51,724 nt of DNA from an uncultured Lachnospiraceae bacterium (GTDB lineage: Bacteria > Bacillota > Clostridia > Lachnospirales > Lachnospiraceae): contig CAJTQO010000023.1 of NCBI GenBank assembly GCA_910578405.1, positions 1-51,724 on the forward strand, written 5' to 3'. Below, piece after piece: positions 7,315-16,683 of the stretch; within the stretch, counting starts at the first letter, position 1; each line of letters begins with the position of its first letter. A model generated the notes under the pieces. The model saw only the letters and a program-made list of their open reading frames with translations. It had not been told where the DNA came from and ran no database searches. The position numbers were made by a program, and so were the translations under genes.

Positions 7315-8751
7315 TTATTTCCCCATGCAAAATTTCGAGAATATTTCATTCACCAAATCTTCCCCCACTTCTTCCCCTATAATCTTTCCAAGGGACGCAT
7401 ACGCACTCATCAGGTCAATGGAATAAAAGTCTTCCGGCATCCCCTTTTCCAGACTGGCCTTTACCTGCATCATACTTTCGTAGGCATCCTGCATAGCCTC
7501 TTTATGCCGCATATTGGTTATGACCACCTCATCATTAAACGATACCTCCCCATGGAAAAACATTTCCTTTACTTTCTCCTCCAAAGCGCCAATTCCCACC
7601 TTTTCTTTAGTGGAAGTCCTGATTATCACAGTTTCCACTTCTCCTTCTTTCGAAAGAAGCTGCATTTCTTTAAAAACCGTCTTTATTTTTTCCTTTAAAA
7701 TTTCTTCCGTCACTGCCATATCCAAATCCGATTTATTTAAAAGGATAATGGTTTTTTTCTTTGCAATCATCCTCAGGATTTCATCGTCGCTTTCATCCAA
7801 CGGTACCGAACCATCCACAATATAAATCAGCAAATCCGCATCCAAAGCATACTTTCTTGCTTTTTCCACGCCAATCTTTTCCACAATATCTTCTGTGGAA
7901 CGAATCCCCGCCGTGTCCACTACCCTCAGGCTCACGCCATCCAGCCTGATTGTCTCTTCCAGCGCATCCCTTGTAGTCCCAGCAACGTCAGTCACAATTG
8001 CTCTGTCTTCGCCTGCCAGTATATTCAATAAAGAAGATTTTCCTGCATTGGGTTTTCCGACTATTACAGTGCGTATCCCTTCTTTTAAAATTTTTCCGTA
8101 TTCTGCGGTATCCAATAATTTTTGCAGACGCTCCAATATTTTTTCCGTCTTTATCCTCAACTTATCCGGATAACCGTCCAGACTGATATGTTCAGGATCA
8201 TCCAAAGCGGATTCAATAAAGGCAATCTCATAAAGCAATTCTTCCCTCAGTTCTTTCATAGCATCGAAAACAGATCCGCAAAGCTGATTCATGGAGCTTT
8301 GCAAAGCCAATCGGCTCTTGGCATGAATAATATCCATAACAGCTTCCGCTTTTGACAAATCCATCCGGCCATTCAAAAAAGCCCGTTTGGTAAATTCCCC
8401 TGGCTGAGCCAGCCTGGCCCCATGTTTCAATACGCTTTCCAACACCCTCTGCAACACCAACGCTCCACCATGGCAATTGATTTCCACCGTATCCTCTGCC
8501 GTATAGCTGCGCGGTGCCATCATCACGACTACAAGCGCTTCATCCAGTATTTCTTCCTTTCCTCCACTTTCCCTATCCACAATAAATCCATAATGGACGG
8601 TATGGGAATCAAAATGGGACAATGCCCGTTTTCCCGCTTTCGTCCGATAGATCTTATCTACAATCTGAACCGCGTTGTCACCGCTTACCCGGACAATGCC
8701 TATCCCGGACTCTGATATGGCTGTAGCTATGGCTGCTATGGTATCCCCCAC
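7315..8751 (-). CDS. mnmE: tRNA modification GTPase MnmE (TrmE)
   Basis: MnmE is the GTPase partner of MnmG in wobble-uridine modification. The N-terminal folate-binding domain starts GDTIAAIATAISESGIGIVRVSG. The inserted G domain has P-loop GKPNAGKSS, switch motif VAGTTRDALEE, DTAG and NKSD. The protein ends FCMGK, retaining the C-terminal cysteine motif of the family (CxGK). Length (478) is normal. The start is a GTG at 8751 with AGGAG eight bases upstream. It is the first gene of mnmE-mnmG-rsmG, with the jag terminator upstream, so a promoter probably lies in 8752-8869. Confidence 0.96.
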   Translation of the reverse strand: MGDTIAAIATAISESGIGIVRVSGDNAVQIVDKIYRTKAGKRALSHFDSHTVHYGFIVDRESGGKEEILDEALVVVMMAPRSYTAEDTVEINCHGGALVLQRVLESVLKHGARLAQPGEFTKRAFLNGRMDLSKAEAVMDIIHAKSRLALQSSMNQLCGSVFDAMKELREELLYEIAFIESALDDPEHISLDGYPDKLRIKTEKILERLQKLLDTAEYGKILKEGIRTVIVGKPNAGKSSLLNILAGEDRAIVTDVAGTTRDALEETIRLDGVSLRVVDTAGIRSTEDIVEKIGVEKARKYALDADLLIYIVDGSVPLDESDDEILRMIAKKKTIILLNKSDLDMAVTEEILKEKIKTVFKEMQLLSKEGEVETVIIRTSTKEKVGIGALEEKVKEMFFHGEVSFNDEVVITNMRHKEAMQDAYESMMQVKASLEKGMPEDFYSIDLMSAYASLGKIIGEEVGEDLVNEIFSKFCMGK

Positions 8752-8869
8752 TTTTCAAACTCCTTTCCAACGAAGCGCTTTCGTTTGCCAAAAACGCTTC
8801 CTTCAAATGCTTATTCCTGCACCAATATGTCCGTCTTGAAGAACCCTAAAAAAAGATATCTTTGTTTTG

Positions 8870-8900
8870 AAAAAACCCCTGAAATAAATTCAAGGGTTTT
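8870..8900 (-). terminator. Terminator after jag
   Basis: On the minus strand, AAAACCCTTGAA, a five-base loop and TTCAGGGGTTTT form a 12-bp stem with one mismatch, followed by Ts. It lies 9 bases after the jag stop and separates the rpmH-jag transcript from mnmE. Confidence 0.75.
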
Positions 8901-8909
8901 CATAAAAAA

Positions 8910-9533
8910 CTATCTCTTCAATGTAACTACCACCCTGCGGAACGGCTCATCCCCTTCGCTGTGGGTCGTCACATACTTGTCATTTTGCAAAGCCGAATGG
9001 ATAATCCTTCTCTCATAGGGATTCATCGGCTCCAGGGAAACCGACCGTTTTGTCCTTTTCACCTTATAAGCTATGTTCTTTGCCAGGTTCTCTAAAGTCT
9101 CCTTCCTTCTCTGCCTGTAATTTTCCGTATCTACTTTTACCCTTATATAGTTCTCGGCTTCCTTATTCACTACCAATGAGGCCAAATACTGCAAAGAATC
9201 TAAAGTCTGTCCCCTTTTACCAATCAGTACCCCCATTTCATCCCCACTTAAATCAATATTCATGGAATTATCAAGTTCATCGTATTTTACATCAATGACT
9301 ACGGTCAGGTTCATAGCGTCAAAAACATTGTTTAAAAACTGCTTTGCATTATCGGCAACGGAATTTTTAACCTTTGCTTTAATAATTGCAGGTTTTGAAC
9401 CTATCCCAAGAAAACCAGCAGACCCTTCTTCTACCACTTCATATTCTAGCTTATCACTGGTCACGAGCAGCTTCTGACATGCTTCTGTTATCGCATCGTT
9501 CACTGTTTTCGCTGATACTTGAATATAATCCAT
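8910..9533 (-). CDS. jag: Jag (SpoIIIJ-associated) RNA-binding protein, KH and R3H domains
   Basis: The 207-residue protein has the Jag_N domain (about 1-50, containing EEGSAGFLGIGSKPAIIKA), a KH-like domain with GVLIGKRGQTLDSLQYLASLVVN (about 110-135) and a C-terminal R3H domain with PMNPYERRIIHSALQ and the family end SEGDEPFRRVVVTLKR. Jag/EloR-KhpB proteins bind RNA and influence cell elongation in related Firmicutes. It lies 14 bases after yidC, the usual pairing. GGAGG precedes the ATG at 9533. The spacer between Jag_N and KH is short, as in other Clostridia. Confidence 0.94.
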   Translation of the reverse strand: MDYIQVSAKTVNDAITEACQKLLVTSDKLEYEVVEEGSAGFLGIGSKPAIIKAKVKNSVADNAKQFLNNVFDAMNLTVVIDVKYDELDNSMNIDLSGDEMGVLIGKRGQTLDSLQYLASLVVNKEAENYIRVKVDTENYRQRRKETLENLAKNIAYKVKRTKRSVSLEPMNPYERRIIHSALQNDKYVTTHSEGDEPFRRVVVTLKR

Positions 9534-9547
9534 TTTTATACCTCCAC

Positions 9548-10843
9548 CTATTTCCTGTTATTCTTCTCGTTATACTGTTTTACCATATTGGCTTTTGAGG
9601 CTATGCTCCCCTGTTTGGCATTCTTATTATAATACTCTGTAGATTTCCTCACTGCCTCATCCTTTTCTTCCTGCGTCATGGCAGAAACAGTATTTGCCTT
9701 GGATGCGATTGATTTGGTATTCATTGTTGCATAATCATTCAGCATCTTAGCCGAAACACCCCGTTTTTCCATCTTCTTTTTACTTTTTTCCACATTCTGT
9801 TTAATAACTTCTTCCAAGTCCATCTTATCAATATGTTTGTTGATAATGACCTGCTGGATACTTCTTACAACAGAACCGGCAATCCAGTATATCCCCATAC
9901 CTGCAGGGAAAGAATAACAAAATACTGCTGACATAATAGGCATCATCACATTCATTGTCTTCATAGAGGAAGCCATCGGATTATCCTGGTTATTATTGCT
10001 TTCTGCCTGCGGCATCAATTTGGTATTAATCCATTGTGTCAATGCAGATAAAACCGGCACTGCCAAGGCTGCTACCACCATAAGGTAAGCGCCGCTGTCT
10101 AAAGCTTCATGTACAATGTAAGACGGGGAATTTCCTATATTCAGTCCAAGGAAATTATTATATTTTTCCAAAATCGCCACCGTACTGTCCACATCGGCGG
10201 ATAAAGAAGGGAACTTCTCCGAAATGCTAAGCCACTCCGCTGTAGAAGCGCGGTTTAACACATCAATAAACGTATTCTGGATATACTCTGTATTTCCTCC
10301 CACAAACTGTTCGCTGGCAAACTGTCTGGCAAACATGGCAGCGTCTTTGAATGTCTGGATAAAATCAGAGCTGCCTGTCTGTACCATCAGCTTGTCCACC
10401 AAAGGGAAAAACGCCTCTTTGATTTTCCCAACATACGCAGGCATTGCATATATAACGCGGTACAAAGCAAAAAGAATGGGCATCTGGATCAAAAGCTGCA
10501 GACAGCTTCCGGTAGGCGATACCCCGTATTTTGCATAAACCGCCTGCGTCTCCGCATTCATCTTCATCATAGATTCATTATCTTTTTTGTTCTTATATCT
10601 TGCCTGAATCGCCTGAAGCTCCGGATTCATCTTCGCTGACAGCTTCGAAAACTTCTGCTGCTTAATTGTAAGTGGCATCATAAGCAAATTGATTACTATT
10701 GTAAACAAAATAATGGCAAGCCCGGTATTGGGTATGCCTATCTTGTCCAGGCAGAAAAAGATCCCTTCCATTATATAGCCAAGAATCTGGGCAATTGGCC
10801 CAATAATAAAAGTCTGATTCTGCGTTAAAATTATACCTGACAA
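9548..10843 (-). CDS. yidC: Membrane protein insertase YidC/OxaA
   Basis: YidC helps insert proteins into the cytoplasmic membrane alone or with SecYEG. The sequence begins with the family pattern TQNQTFIIGPIAQILGYIMEGIF and has about five membrane segments, including GLAIILFTIVINLLMMPLTIKQQK, LLIQMPILFALYRVIYAMPAY and the late PIMSAVFCYSFPAGMGIYWIAGS. The C-terminal tail is basic and hydrophilic. I choose a TTG start at 10843 (431 residues) because AGGAGG (10851-10856) sits seven bases upstream; a longer reading to 10882 lacks such a site. A hydrophilic loop of about 90 residues between segments 2 and 3 is longer than in Bacillus YidC. No lipobox cysteine is seen. Confidence 0.95.
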   Translation of the reverse strand: MSGIILTQNQTFIIGPIAQILGYIMEGIFFCLDKIGIPNTGLAIILFTIVINLLMMPLTIKQQKFSKLSAKMNPELQAIQARYKNKKDNESMMKMNAETQAVYAKYGVSPTGSCLQLLIQMPILFALYRVIYAMPAYVGKIKEAFFPLVDKLMVQTGSSDFIQTFKDAAMFARQFASEQFVGGNTEYIQNTFIDVLNRASTAEWLSISEKFPSLSADVDSTVAILEKYNNFLGLNIGNSPSYIVHEALDSGAYLMVVAALAVPVLSALTQWINTKLMPQAESNNNQDNPMASSMKTMNVMMPIMSAVFCYSFPAGMGIYWIAGSVVRSIQQVIINKHIDKMDLEEVIKQNVEKSKKKMEKRGVSAKMLNDYATMNTKSIASKANTVSAMTQEEKDEAVRKSTEYYNKNAKQGSIASKANMVKQYNEKNNRK

Positions 10844-10963
10844 TTTCCTTCCTCCTAATTTTATTTTATTCCAGTCCCGCACCCAATCCCGCGCTCCATC
10901 CAGAAAGGAATGGAAGTTTGCCTGTGCATAATCTTATCATTCTCCTCTGGAACTCCAACCCTG

Positions 10964-11173
10964 CTAAGGGACGGGATCATATCCGCCTTTTGAAAAGGGA
11001 TTGCACCTTAGAACCCTCCATATTGCCATACATCCACCCTTAAAGGCTCCGTATTTTGTGACCGCTTCCAACCCATACTCCGAACAGGTCGGGAAATATG
11101 GGCATTTGGTTGATTTTATAGGCGATATATACTTCCGGTAGAATTTAATTATATCAATAAGTAATTTTTTCAT
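10964..11173 (-). CDS. yidD: Membrane protein insertion efficiency factor YidD
   Basis: This 69-residue protein matches the family almost throughout: KFYRKYISPIKSTKCPYFPTCSEYGLEAVTKYGAFKGGCMAIWRVLRCNPFSKGGYDPVP, including the three conserved cysteines and the end GGYDPVP. YidD assists YidC-dependent membrane insertion and is normally placed between rnpA and yidC, as here. The ATG at 11173 is preferred; a TTG at 11185 is also in frame. Confidence 0.95.
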   Translation of the reverse strand: MKKLLIDIIKFYRKYISPIKSTKCPYFPTCSEYGLEAVTKYGAFKGGCMAIWRVLRCNPFSKGGYDPVP

Positions 11174-11260
11174 ATCAATGTCCAAACCTGCCTCATCATA
11201 ATTGCAAAACCGCTATTTGCCGGCTCCTGTGCGTCCTTTGGCAACAAAAACCCCGCCAGG

Positions 11261-11608
11261 TCAATAAAAAAATATTTTCAGTATATGATGAAGTTTTCCA
11301 AGATGCAATAATGCGCTTTCCATTTCCGCATAAGAAGCGGCGGACGCATTGACTCTTGCCACGACCACTATATCTAAACCACTATTAAATATATTTTCAT
11401 GCAGCCGGTACCCCTCTCGCACTAATCTAGTCACCCTATGGCGCACTACACTGTTTCCAACCTTTTTACTCACCGATATCCCAAGCCTGTTCCTGCCCAT
11501 ATGATTTTCTAACACATACATTACCAGATACCGGTTGGCAAAAGATTTCCCCTTTTTATAGACATTCCTGAAATCATCATTTTTTTTCAAAGACTCTGAG
11601 AAATTCAT
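11261..11608 (-). CDS. rnpA: Ribonuclease P protein component
   Basis: RnpA is the protein subunit that helps the RNase P RNA bind precursor tRNAs. The sequence (115 residues) starts NFSESLKKNDDFRNVYKKGKS and contains the RNR signature region GISVSKKVGNSVVRHRVTRLVREGYR, with basic residues for RNA contact. It lies 78 bases downstream of rpmH in the conserved rpmH-rnpA-yidD-yidC-jag order. The ATG at 11608 is the natural start. AAAGGGG is 14 bases upstream, longer than ideal. Confidence 0.95.
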   Translation of the reverse strand: MNFSESLKKNDDFRNVYKKGKSFANRYLVMYVLENHMGRNRLGISVSKKVGNSVVRHRVTRLVREGYRLHENIFNSGLDIVVVARVNASAASYAEMESALLHLGKLHHILKIFFY

Positions 11609-11686
11609 TTGTAAAACACATGCCCCTTTCCCAGTCCACAGTAATCCACTTTTCCACAAGAGAAAAAAAGGCCACAATACTGTGAC

Positions 11687-11821
11687 CTATGCTGATAATC
11701 TCTTTCTTCCCTTTGCCCTTCTGGCTGCTAAAACCTTCCTGCCGGCTGCAGTGCTCATTCTCTTGCGAAATCCATGAACCTTTTTCCTATGCCTTTTCTT
11801 CGGCTGATATGTCATTTTCAA
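11687..11821 (-). CDS. rpmH: 50S ribosomal protein L34
   Basis: The 44-residue basic protein reads MKMTYQPKKRHRKKVHGF then RKRMSTAAGRKVLAARRAKG and ends RKRLSA, the standard L34 sequence. The start appears to be TTG at 11821: GGAGG is nine bases upstream of it but 15 from the internal ATG at 11815. It is the first gene of the minus-strand operon leaving the origin. Confidence 0.97.
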   Translation of the reverse strand: MKMTYQPKKRHRKKVHGFRKRMSTAAGRKVLAARRAKGRKRLSA

Positions 11822-11923
11822 ATCGGTACACCTCCTTTTCCACCTTTCCATATATAATTAACATATGGCTGATACAAACACTTTTCTTGTCAGAAACAAT
11901 TTGTGTTAGAAAATATCATTACG

Positions 11924-11952
11924 ATTATAAAGGAAATCAACGTTTCCGTCAA
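11924..11952 (-). promoter_or_regulatory. Promoter of rpmH-rnpA-yidD-yidC-jag
   Basis: On the minus strand, TTGACG (11947-11952), a 17-base spacer and TATAAT (11924-11929) lie about 100 bases before the rpmH start. Only one base departs from the sigma-A consensus. Confidence 0.85.
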
Positions 11953-12039
11953 GTAAAAAGCGCCCAAAAAATCCCGAAAAAATCGTGAAAAATGCCGATT
12001 TTTTCTTCATACCATATTTAGTAAATAATTTTTTCCATT

Positions 12040-12468
12040 AACACTACATCTAGGAATGAAAAACAATATCCACAATATACCCCATTTCAACGCCAAACTT
12101 ATACATATATCCACATAATGTGGAAAAGTTGTGGATAACTGCTTCATAACTTGTTTAAAACCAAGGGATAACTTGGAAACTGCCCCATTTCACCTTTTGT
12201 TTAACATGTTCATAACTTTTCTCAAAGTTATACACATACTCTTTTATCCACTGGAAGCATCTTCCACTTTATACACAAGTTTATCCACAATCGGTGCATA
12301 AATCCCCATATAAAATTAACCATTTGAAATTTTATAGCATTTATATTAATATATATATGTGGAATTTTCTGCATATGCAAAGACATGTTCTTATGTTTAA
12401 GTATGTCCTTAATATTATGTGCGTAAAAATATGCGTAAAGACTGCATTATAAAATCGGAGGGCTTCTC
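12040..12468. other. oriC: Replication origin (oriC), main part upstream of dnaA
   Basis: Between rpmH and dnaA lie DnaA boxes close to TTATNCACA: TGTGGATAA (12130-12138, minus orientation), TTATACACA (12228-12236), TTATCCACT (12244-12252), TTATACACA (12269-12277) and TTATCCACA (12281-12289). Weaker ATCCACA copies lie at about 12068-12120. A very AT-rich stretch follows at about 12300-12370 (TTTATATTAATATATATATG), a likely unwinding element beside the last strong box. Genes run away from this gap on both sides. The dnaA promoter must also lie here. A DnaA ChIP or GC-skew plot would settle it. Confidence 0.9.
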
Positions 12469-13824
12469 ATGGATGTGATACAAGAAAACTGGGAACTAAT
12501 CAAACAGACAATAAAGAAGGAATACGGCCTTTCCAATGTCTCCTATAATACATGGGTTTCGGATCTTAATTTTTACAGCTCGGAGAATGATATTATAACT
12601 ATCATTATTCCTTCTGACCAGGCCCATGCCCTGAATTACATTACAAACAAATACAAAAGCTTTTTTAAAGTGACCATTTCCGAAATGATGGAACATGAAT
12701 ATGACATTTCCTTTATTTTGGAAAAGGATATAGAAAAAATAGAAAGCAACGATATGGAGATAAAGCCCCACTATAATATTAATTATGAAAAGGCAAACTT
12801 AAACCCCAAATACCGTTTTGATACGTTTGTCGTAGGCAGCAACAATAAATTTGCGCATTCCGCCGCCCTGGCCGTAGCGGAATCCCCGGGCGACACTTAC
12901 AATCCCCTCTATATATATGGCGGCGCCGGATTAGGTAAAACGCACCTTATGCACTCCATTGGACGTTTTATTCTGGAAGAAAACCATGATATGAAGGTTT
13001 TGTATGTGACTTCCGAGCAATTTACCAATGAAGTAATCAATTCCATCCGAAGCGGTAACGCTGCCGATATGACCAAACTCCGGGACAAGTACCGGACAGT
13101 GGACGTACTCCTGATTGACGATATCCAGTTTATCATTGGCAAGGAAAGCACACAGGAAGAATTTTTCCACACCTTTAATGTACTGCACGCAGCAGAAAAA
13201 CAGATTATTATTTCCTCTGATAAACCACCCAAAGAAATGGAAACCTTGGAAGAGCGTTTCCGTTCCCGGTTTGAATGGGGATTAATCGCTGATATCCAGC
13301 CCCCTGATTATGAAACAAGGATGGCCATCCTGCAGAAGAATGCCGAACAGTTCCATAAAAAAATAGACGATCAAGTTTTCAGTTATGTGGCTACCCACAT
13401 CAAGTCCAACATAAGGGAGCTGGAAGGGGCCTTTAATAAAATCATCGCTTTTTCCAGGTTAAACAATGTGGAAATTGACCTGGAGATGGCGAAAGAAGCA
13501 TTAAAAGACATTGTTTATCCAGACAAGCCAAAAGAAATCAACCCTACTTTAATCATAAATGTTGTGGCAGAACATTTTGGCGTAAAGCCGGAAGACATTA
13601 CATCCAAAAAGAGGAACTCAGAATTTGTGACAGCCAGACAGGTCGTTATGTACCTTTGCCGTTCCATGACGGACACTTCCTACCAAAATATTGGCAAAAT
13701 CCTTGGAAAGAAAGATCATACGACCATAATCCATGGGGTAAATAAGATTACGGACGAACTGGCGCGCAACAAAGAACTGAACAATAAAGTAGAAACCATA
13801 CGCAAAAAACTAAACCCTACCTAA
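12469..13824 (+). CDS. dnaA: Chromosomal replication initiator DnaA
   Basis: DnaA binds the boxes upstream, melts the origin and loads the helicase. Domain I is at about 1-80. The AAA+ core (about 115-330) has Walker A GGAGLGKTHLMHSIG, Walker B VLLIDDIQFI, the sensor region IISSDKPPKEMETLEERFRSRFEWGL and the arginine finger. Domain IV has the DnaA signature KKDHTTIIHGVNKI after SKKRNSEFVTARQVVMYLCRSM. Length (451) is normal. GGAGGG lies six bases before the ATG. Its gene is directly beside the main DnaA-box cluster, where autoregulation is expected. Confidence 0.98.
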   Translation: MDVIQENWELIKQTIKKEYGLSNVSYNTWVSDLNFYSSENDIITIIIPSDQAHALNYITNKYKSFFKVTISEMMEHEYDISFILEKDIEKIESNDMEIKPHYNINYEKANLNPKYRFDTFVVGSNNKFAHSAALAVAESPGDTYNPLYIYGGAGLGKTHLMHSIGRFILEENHDMKVLYVTSEQFTNEVINSIRSGNAADMTKLRDKYRTVDVLLIDDIQFIIGKESTQEEFFHTFNVLHAAEKQIIISSDKPPKEMETLEERFRSRFEWGLIADIQPPDYETRMAILQKNAEQFHKKIDDQVFSYVATHIKSNIRELEGAFNKIIAFSRLNNVEIDLEMAKEALKDIVYPDKPKEINPTLIINVVAEHFGVKPEDITSKKRNSEFVTARQVVMYLCRSMTDTSYQNIGKILGKKDHTTIIHGVNKITDELARNKELNNKVETIRKKLNPT

Positions 13825-14172
13825 AAGACGCAGCGCCTTTATGTATACTTATAACCATAACTTGTCTTTTCCATGTTGATACCTTGTGGTTAGGCTGCGG
13901 ATAAGCCGGATTCTCATGTTGATAACCGCATGAAAACAGTTTTTTTGAAATTGTTTAATAAATTACTTTAAACCGTTCAATGTGAATGAAGCGGCGCTTA
14001 ACAATCAGTTATATGGAGTTTTTCACAAGATAACGATTTCATTTTTTCCTGAAAAATAGTATAATAGATGGGGTTATACACAAATTAACAGTCCTTATTA
14101 AGAAGATTAAGAATTACTTTCTATATAAAAATGCTTTCACGCATAGCCTGAAACGCGAAAGGAGTTAACCAC
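13825..14172 (+). promoter_or_regulatory. dnaA-dnaN intergenic region: dnaN promoter and probable second origin part
   Basis: This 348-base gap holds a perfect DnaA box TTATACACA at 14074-14082 and looser matches such as TGTGGTTAG and TGCGGATAA around 13885-13900. An AT-rich tract lies near 13940-13970. A promoter TTTCAT (14037-14042), 17-base spacer, TATAAT (14060-14065) points at dnaN, with the DnaA box just downstream of the -10. This fits the bipartite origins known in Bacillus. I see no gene. Confidence 0.6.
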
Positions 14173-15282
14173 ATGAAATTAGTATGTTCCAAATCCAACT
14201 TATTAAACGGAGTGCAGACAGTATCAAAAGCTGTTCCAAATAAAACAACCATGTCCATTTTAGAATGTATTTTAGTTGACGCCAGGGAAACAGAAATTAA
14301 ACTGATGGCTAACGATATGGAATTAGGGATTGAAACAATAATTGAAGGGGAAATCGTTGAACAAGGCATTATAGCCTTGGATGCAAAAATATTTTTGGAA
14401 ATTGTCCGGAAACTTCCGGACAGTGAAATTACCATTGTAACGGATGAATCTTTAAAAACAACCATTACTTGTGAAAAATCCAAATTTAATATTATTGGGA
14501 AATCAGGGGAGGATTTTTCCTATCTGCCTTCCATAGAGAAAATTGATTCCATTATCCTGTCCCAATTTACTTTAAAGGAAGTAGTGCGGCAGACGATTTT
14601 TTCCATATCTGACAACGATAATAATAAATTGATGACAGGAGAGTTGTTTGAAATAAACGAAGATATTCTAAAAGTCGTTTCACTGGACGGACACCGTATT
14701 TCCATCCGGAAAATCAGGCTAAAGAATTTTTATATGCCTAAAAAGGTAGTGGTTCCCGGGAAAACACTCAACGAAATCAGCAAGATTTTATCCGGTGACA
14801 TGGAAAGCGATGTACATATTTTCTTTACGGATAAACATATTGTGTTTGAATTTGAAAATACCACAGTGGTATCCAGGCTGATTGAAGGGGATTATTTTAA
14901 AGTGGATCAGATGCTGTCCAGCGATTATGAAACAAGGGTACGGATTAATAAAAAAGAATTCCTAAACTGTATTGACAGGGCTACTTTGCTTGTCAAAGAA
15001 GGGGATAAAAAGCCTATTATTATCCATATAACGGATGGAATTATGGAATTAAAGATTAATTCCGCAGTAGGGAGCATGAACGAGGAAATTGACATAGAGA
15101 AAAAAGGAAAAGACATTATGATTGGCTTTAACCCCAAGTTTTTGATGGATGCCCTGCGCGTTATTGACGACGAAGAAGTTGATTTGTACCTGGTAAATCC
15201 AAAAGCGCCATGCTTTATCAGAGATGCGGAAGAAAACTACATTTATTTGATTTTGCCGGTAAATTTTGCAACCGTTAATTAA
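14173..15282 (+). CDS. dnaN: DNA polymerase III subunit beta (sliding clamp)
   Basis: The 369-residue protein is the standard length for the clamp, which forms a ring that keeps polymerase III on DNA. The start MKLVCSKSNLLNGVQTVSKAVPNKTTMSILECILVDA, the middle LKVVSLDGHRISIRKI and the C-terminal FNPKFLMDALRVIDDEEVDLYLVNPKAPCFI are typical. It lies 348 bases after dnaA with its own promoter. AAAGGAG precedes the ATG. Confidence 0.97.
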   Translation: MKLVCSKSNLLNGVQTVSKAVPNKTTMSILECILVDARETEIKLMANDMELGIETIIEGEIVEQGIIALDAKIFLEIVRKLPDSEITIVTDESLKTTITCEKSKFNIIGKSGEDFSYLPSIEKIDSIILSQFTLKEVVRQTIFSISDNDNNKLMTGELFEINEDILKVVSLDGHRISIRKIRLKNFYMPKKVVVPGKTLNEISKILSGDMESDVHIFFTDKHIVFEFENTTVVSRLIEGDYFKVDQMLSSDYETRVRINKKEFLNCIDRATLLVKEGDKKPIIIHITDGIMELKINSAVGSMNEEIDIEKKGKDIMIGFNPKFLMDALRVIDDEEVDLYLVNPKAPCFIRDAEENYIYLILPVNFATVN

Positions 15283-15313
15283 TTTATCGAAAAGATGTTT
15301 AGAAAGGCAAATT

Positions 15314-15532
15314 ATGGAAATCCTGAATATTAAGGACGAATATATTAAACTGGGCCAGGCGTTGAAGCTTTCCGGCCTGGCAGGGTCTGGCGTGGAAGCA
15401 AAGGAGGCCGTACAAAACGGGGAGGTAAAAGTAAACGGGGAAACAACGCTGCAAAGGGGGAAAAAACTGTATCATGGGGATGCGGTGGAATACCATGGCA
15501 GCGCGTTCCAGATTCATGCCGGCAGGGTGTAA
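15314..15532 (+). CDS. S4-domain RNA-binding protein (YaaA/RlbA-like)
   Basis: A 72-residue protein with one S4 domain: YIKLGQALKLSGLAGSGVEAKEAVQNGEVKVNGETTLQRGKKLYHGDAVEY. It matches the YaaA/YbcJ-like protein always found between dnaN and recF in Firmicutes. Binding of ribosomal RNA is inferred from the domain. It ends two bases before recF and is probably translationally coupled. A longer reading from 15266 is possible but overlaps dnaN; the ATG at 15314 has AGAAAGG upstream. Confidence 0.9.
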   Translation: MEILNIKDEYIKLGQALKLSGLAGSGVEAKEAVQNGEVKVNGETTLQRGKKLYHGDAVEYHGSAFQIHAGRV

Positions 15533-15534
15533 AC

Positions 15535-16641
15535 ATGATTATAAAATCTTTGGAGCTGATGAATTTCAGGAATTATGATTTTCTGGATTTGAAATTCAGT
15601 GCGGGAACCAATATTTTATATGGCGACAATGCGCAGGGAAAGACAAATGTGCTGGAAGCCATCTATTTGTCAGCGACTACGAAATCGCATAAAGGCAGTA
15701 AGGATAGGGATATGGTGAATTTCTGTGCCAAGGAGGCGCATATAAGGACATATCTGGCAAAAGAGGGAATCGAATATAAAGTGGATATGCATCTGCGGAA
15801 AAATAAGTCAAAAGGGATTGCCATAGACGGACAGAAAATCAAAAAAGCGGCAGAACTTTTAGGCTTATTGAATGTTGTCTTTTTTTCCCCGGAGGATTTG
15901 GGAATTATAAAAAACGGCCCTGCGGAAAGAAGAAGATTTGTAGATATAGAGCTTTGCCAGTTGGACAGTTCCTATCTATATCATTTGAATCATTATAATA
16001 AGATTCTGAACCAAAGGAACAAACTGTTGAAGGATATGTATTTTAATCCGCAGTGGAAGGATACGTTAAGTATTTGGGATGCCCAGTTGGTTTCTTATGG
16101 AACACAGATTATAGAAAGGCGCCGTACTTTTATTGCACAGCTAAATGAAATCATTTATGGAATACATAAAAAGCTTTCAGGCAATAAAGAGGAATTGCAC
16201 ATCCGGTATGAACCGGATGTGGAGACTGACCTGTTTGAAGACGCCTTGTTGGCTGCCCAGGAAAAAGACATCAAATTAAAGCAGACTTCCGTAGGCCCTC
16301 ATAGGGATGATTTCAGTTTTATGGTAGGGGAGATTGACATCCGAAAGTTTGGCTCCCAAGGGCAACAGCGGACAGCGGCTTTGTCTTTAAAATTGTCTGA
16401 AATAGAATTGGTAAAAAAAGTGGCCGGGGATACTCCTGTACTTTTACTGGATGATGTTTTGTCGGAATTAGACAGCAGTAGACAGCAGTTTTTGCTAAAT
16501 ACCATAGGGAATATCCAGACGATTATCACTTGTACTGGTCTGGATGAATTTGTAAACAACAGGTTTGAAATAGACAGAGTATTTAAGGTGGTGGAAGGCG
16601 CTATTGAAGATGCAAACATGGGAGTGACCAAAGAGGGATAA
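15535..16641 (+). CDS. recF: DNA replication and repair protein RecF
   Basis: RecF is an SMC-like ATPase that helps load RecA at gapped DNA. The protein (368 residues) has Walker A GDNAQGKTNVLEAIYLSA near residue 32, the signature region SQGQQRTAALSLKLSE near 280 and Walker B VLLLDDVLSELD near 305. Its place between the S4 gene and gyrB is conserved. It begins two bases after the upstream stop. Confidence 0.96.
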   Translation: MIIKSLELMNFRNYDFLDLKFSAGTNILYGDNAQGKTNVLEAIYLSATTKSHKGSKDRDMVNFCAKEAHIRTYLAKEGIEYKVDMHLRKNKSKGIAIDGQKIKKAAELLGLLNVVFFSPEDLGIIKNGPAERRRFVDIELCQLDSSYLYHLNHYNKILNQRNKLLKDMYFNPQWKDTLSIWDAQLVSYGTQIIERRRTFIAQLNEIIYGIHKKLSGNKEELHIRYEPDVETDLFEDALLAAQEKDIKLKQTSVGPHRDDFSFMVGEIDIRKFGSQGQQRTAALSLKLSEIELVKKVAGDTPVLLLDDVLSELDSSRQQFLLNTIGNIQTIITCTGLDEFVNNRFEIDRVFKVVEGAIEDANMGVTKEG

Positions 16642-16683
16642 TACAGCAGTTTTTGCAGTTTCATAAGAAAGGCATGGTTAAAG

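Noticed and set aside
8422..8715. Open frame antisense to mnmE
   Set aside because: Shadow of the mnmE coding frame; no ribosome site or recognisable motif.
10844..10882. Longer yidC start at 10882
   Set aside because: A strong AGGAGG with correct spacing supports the TTG at 10843, and the extra residues do not match the family.
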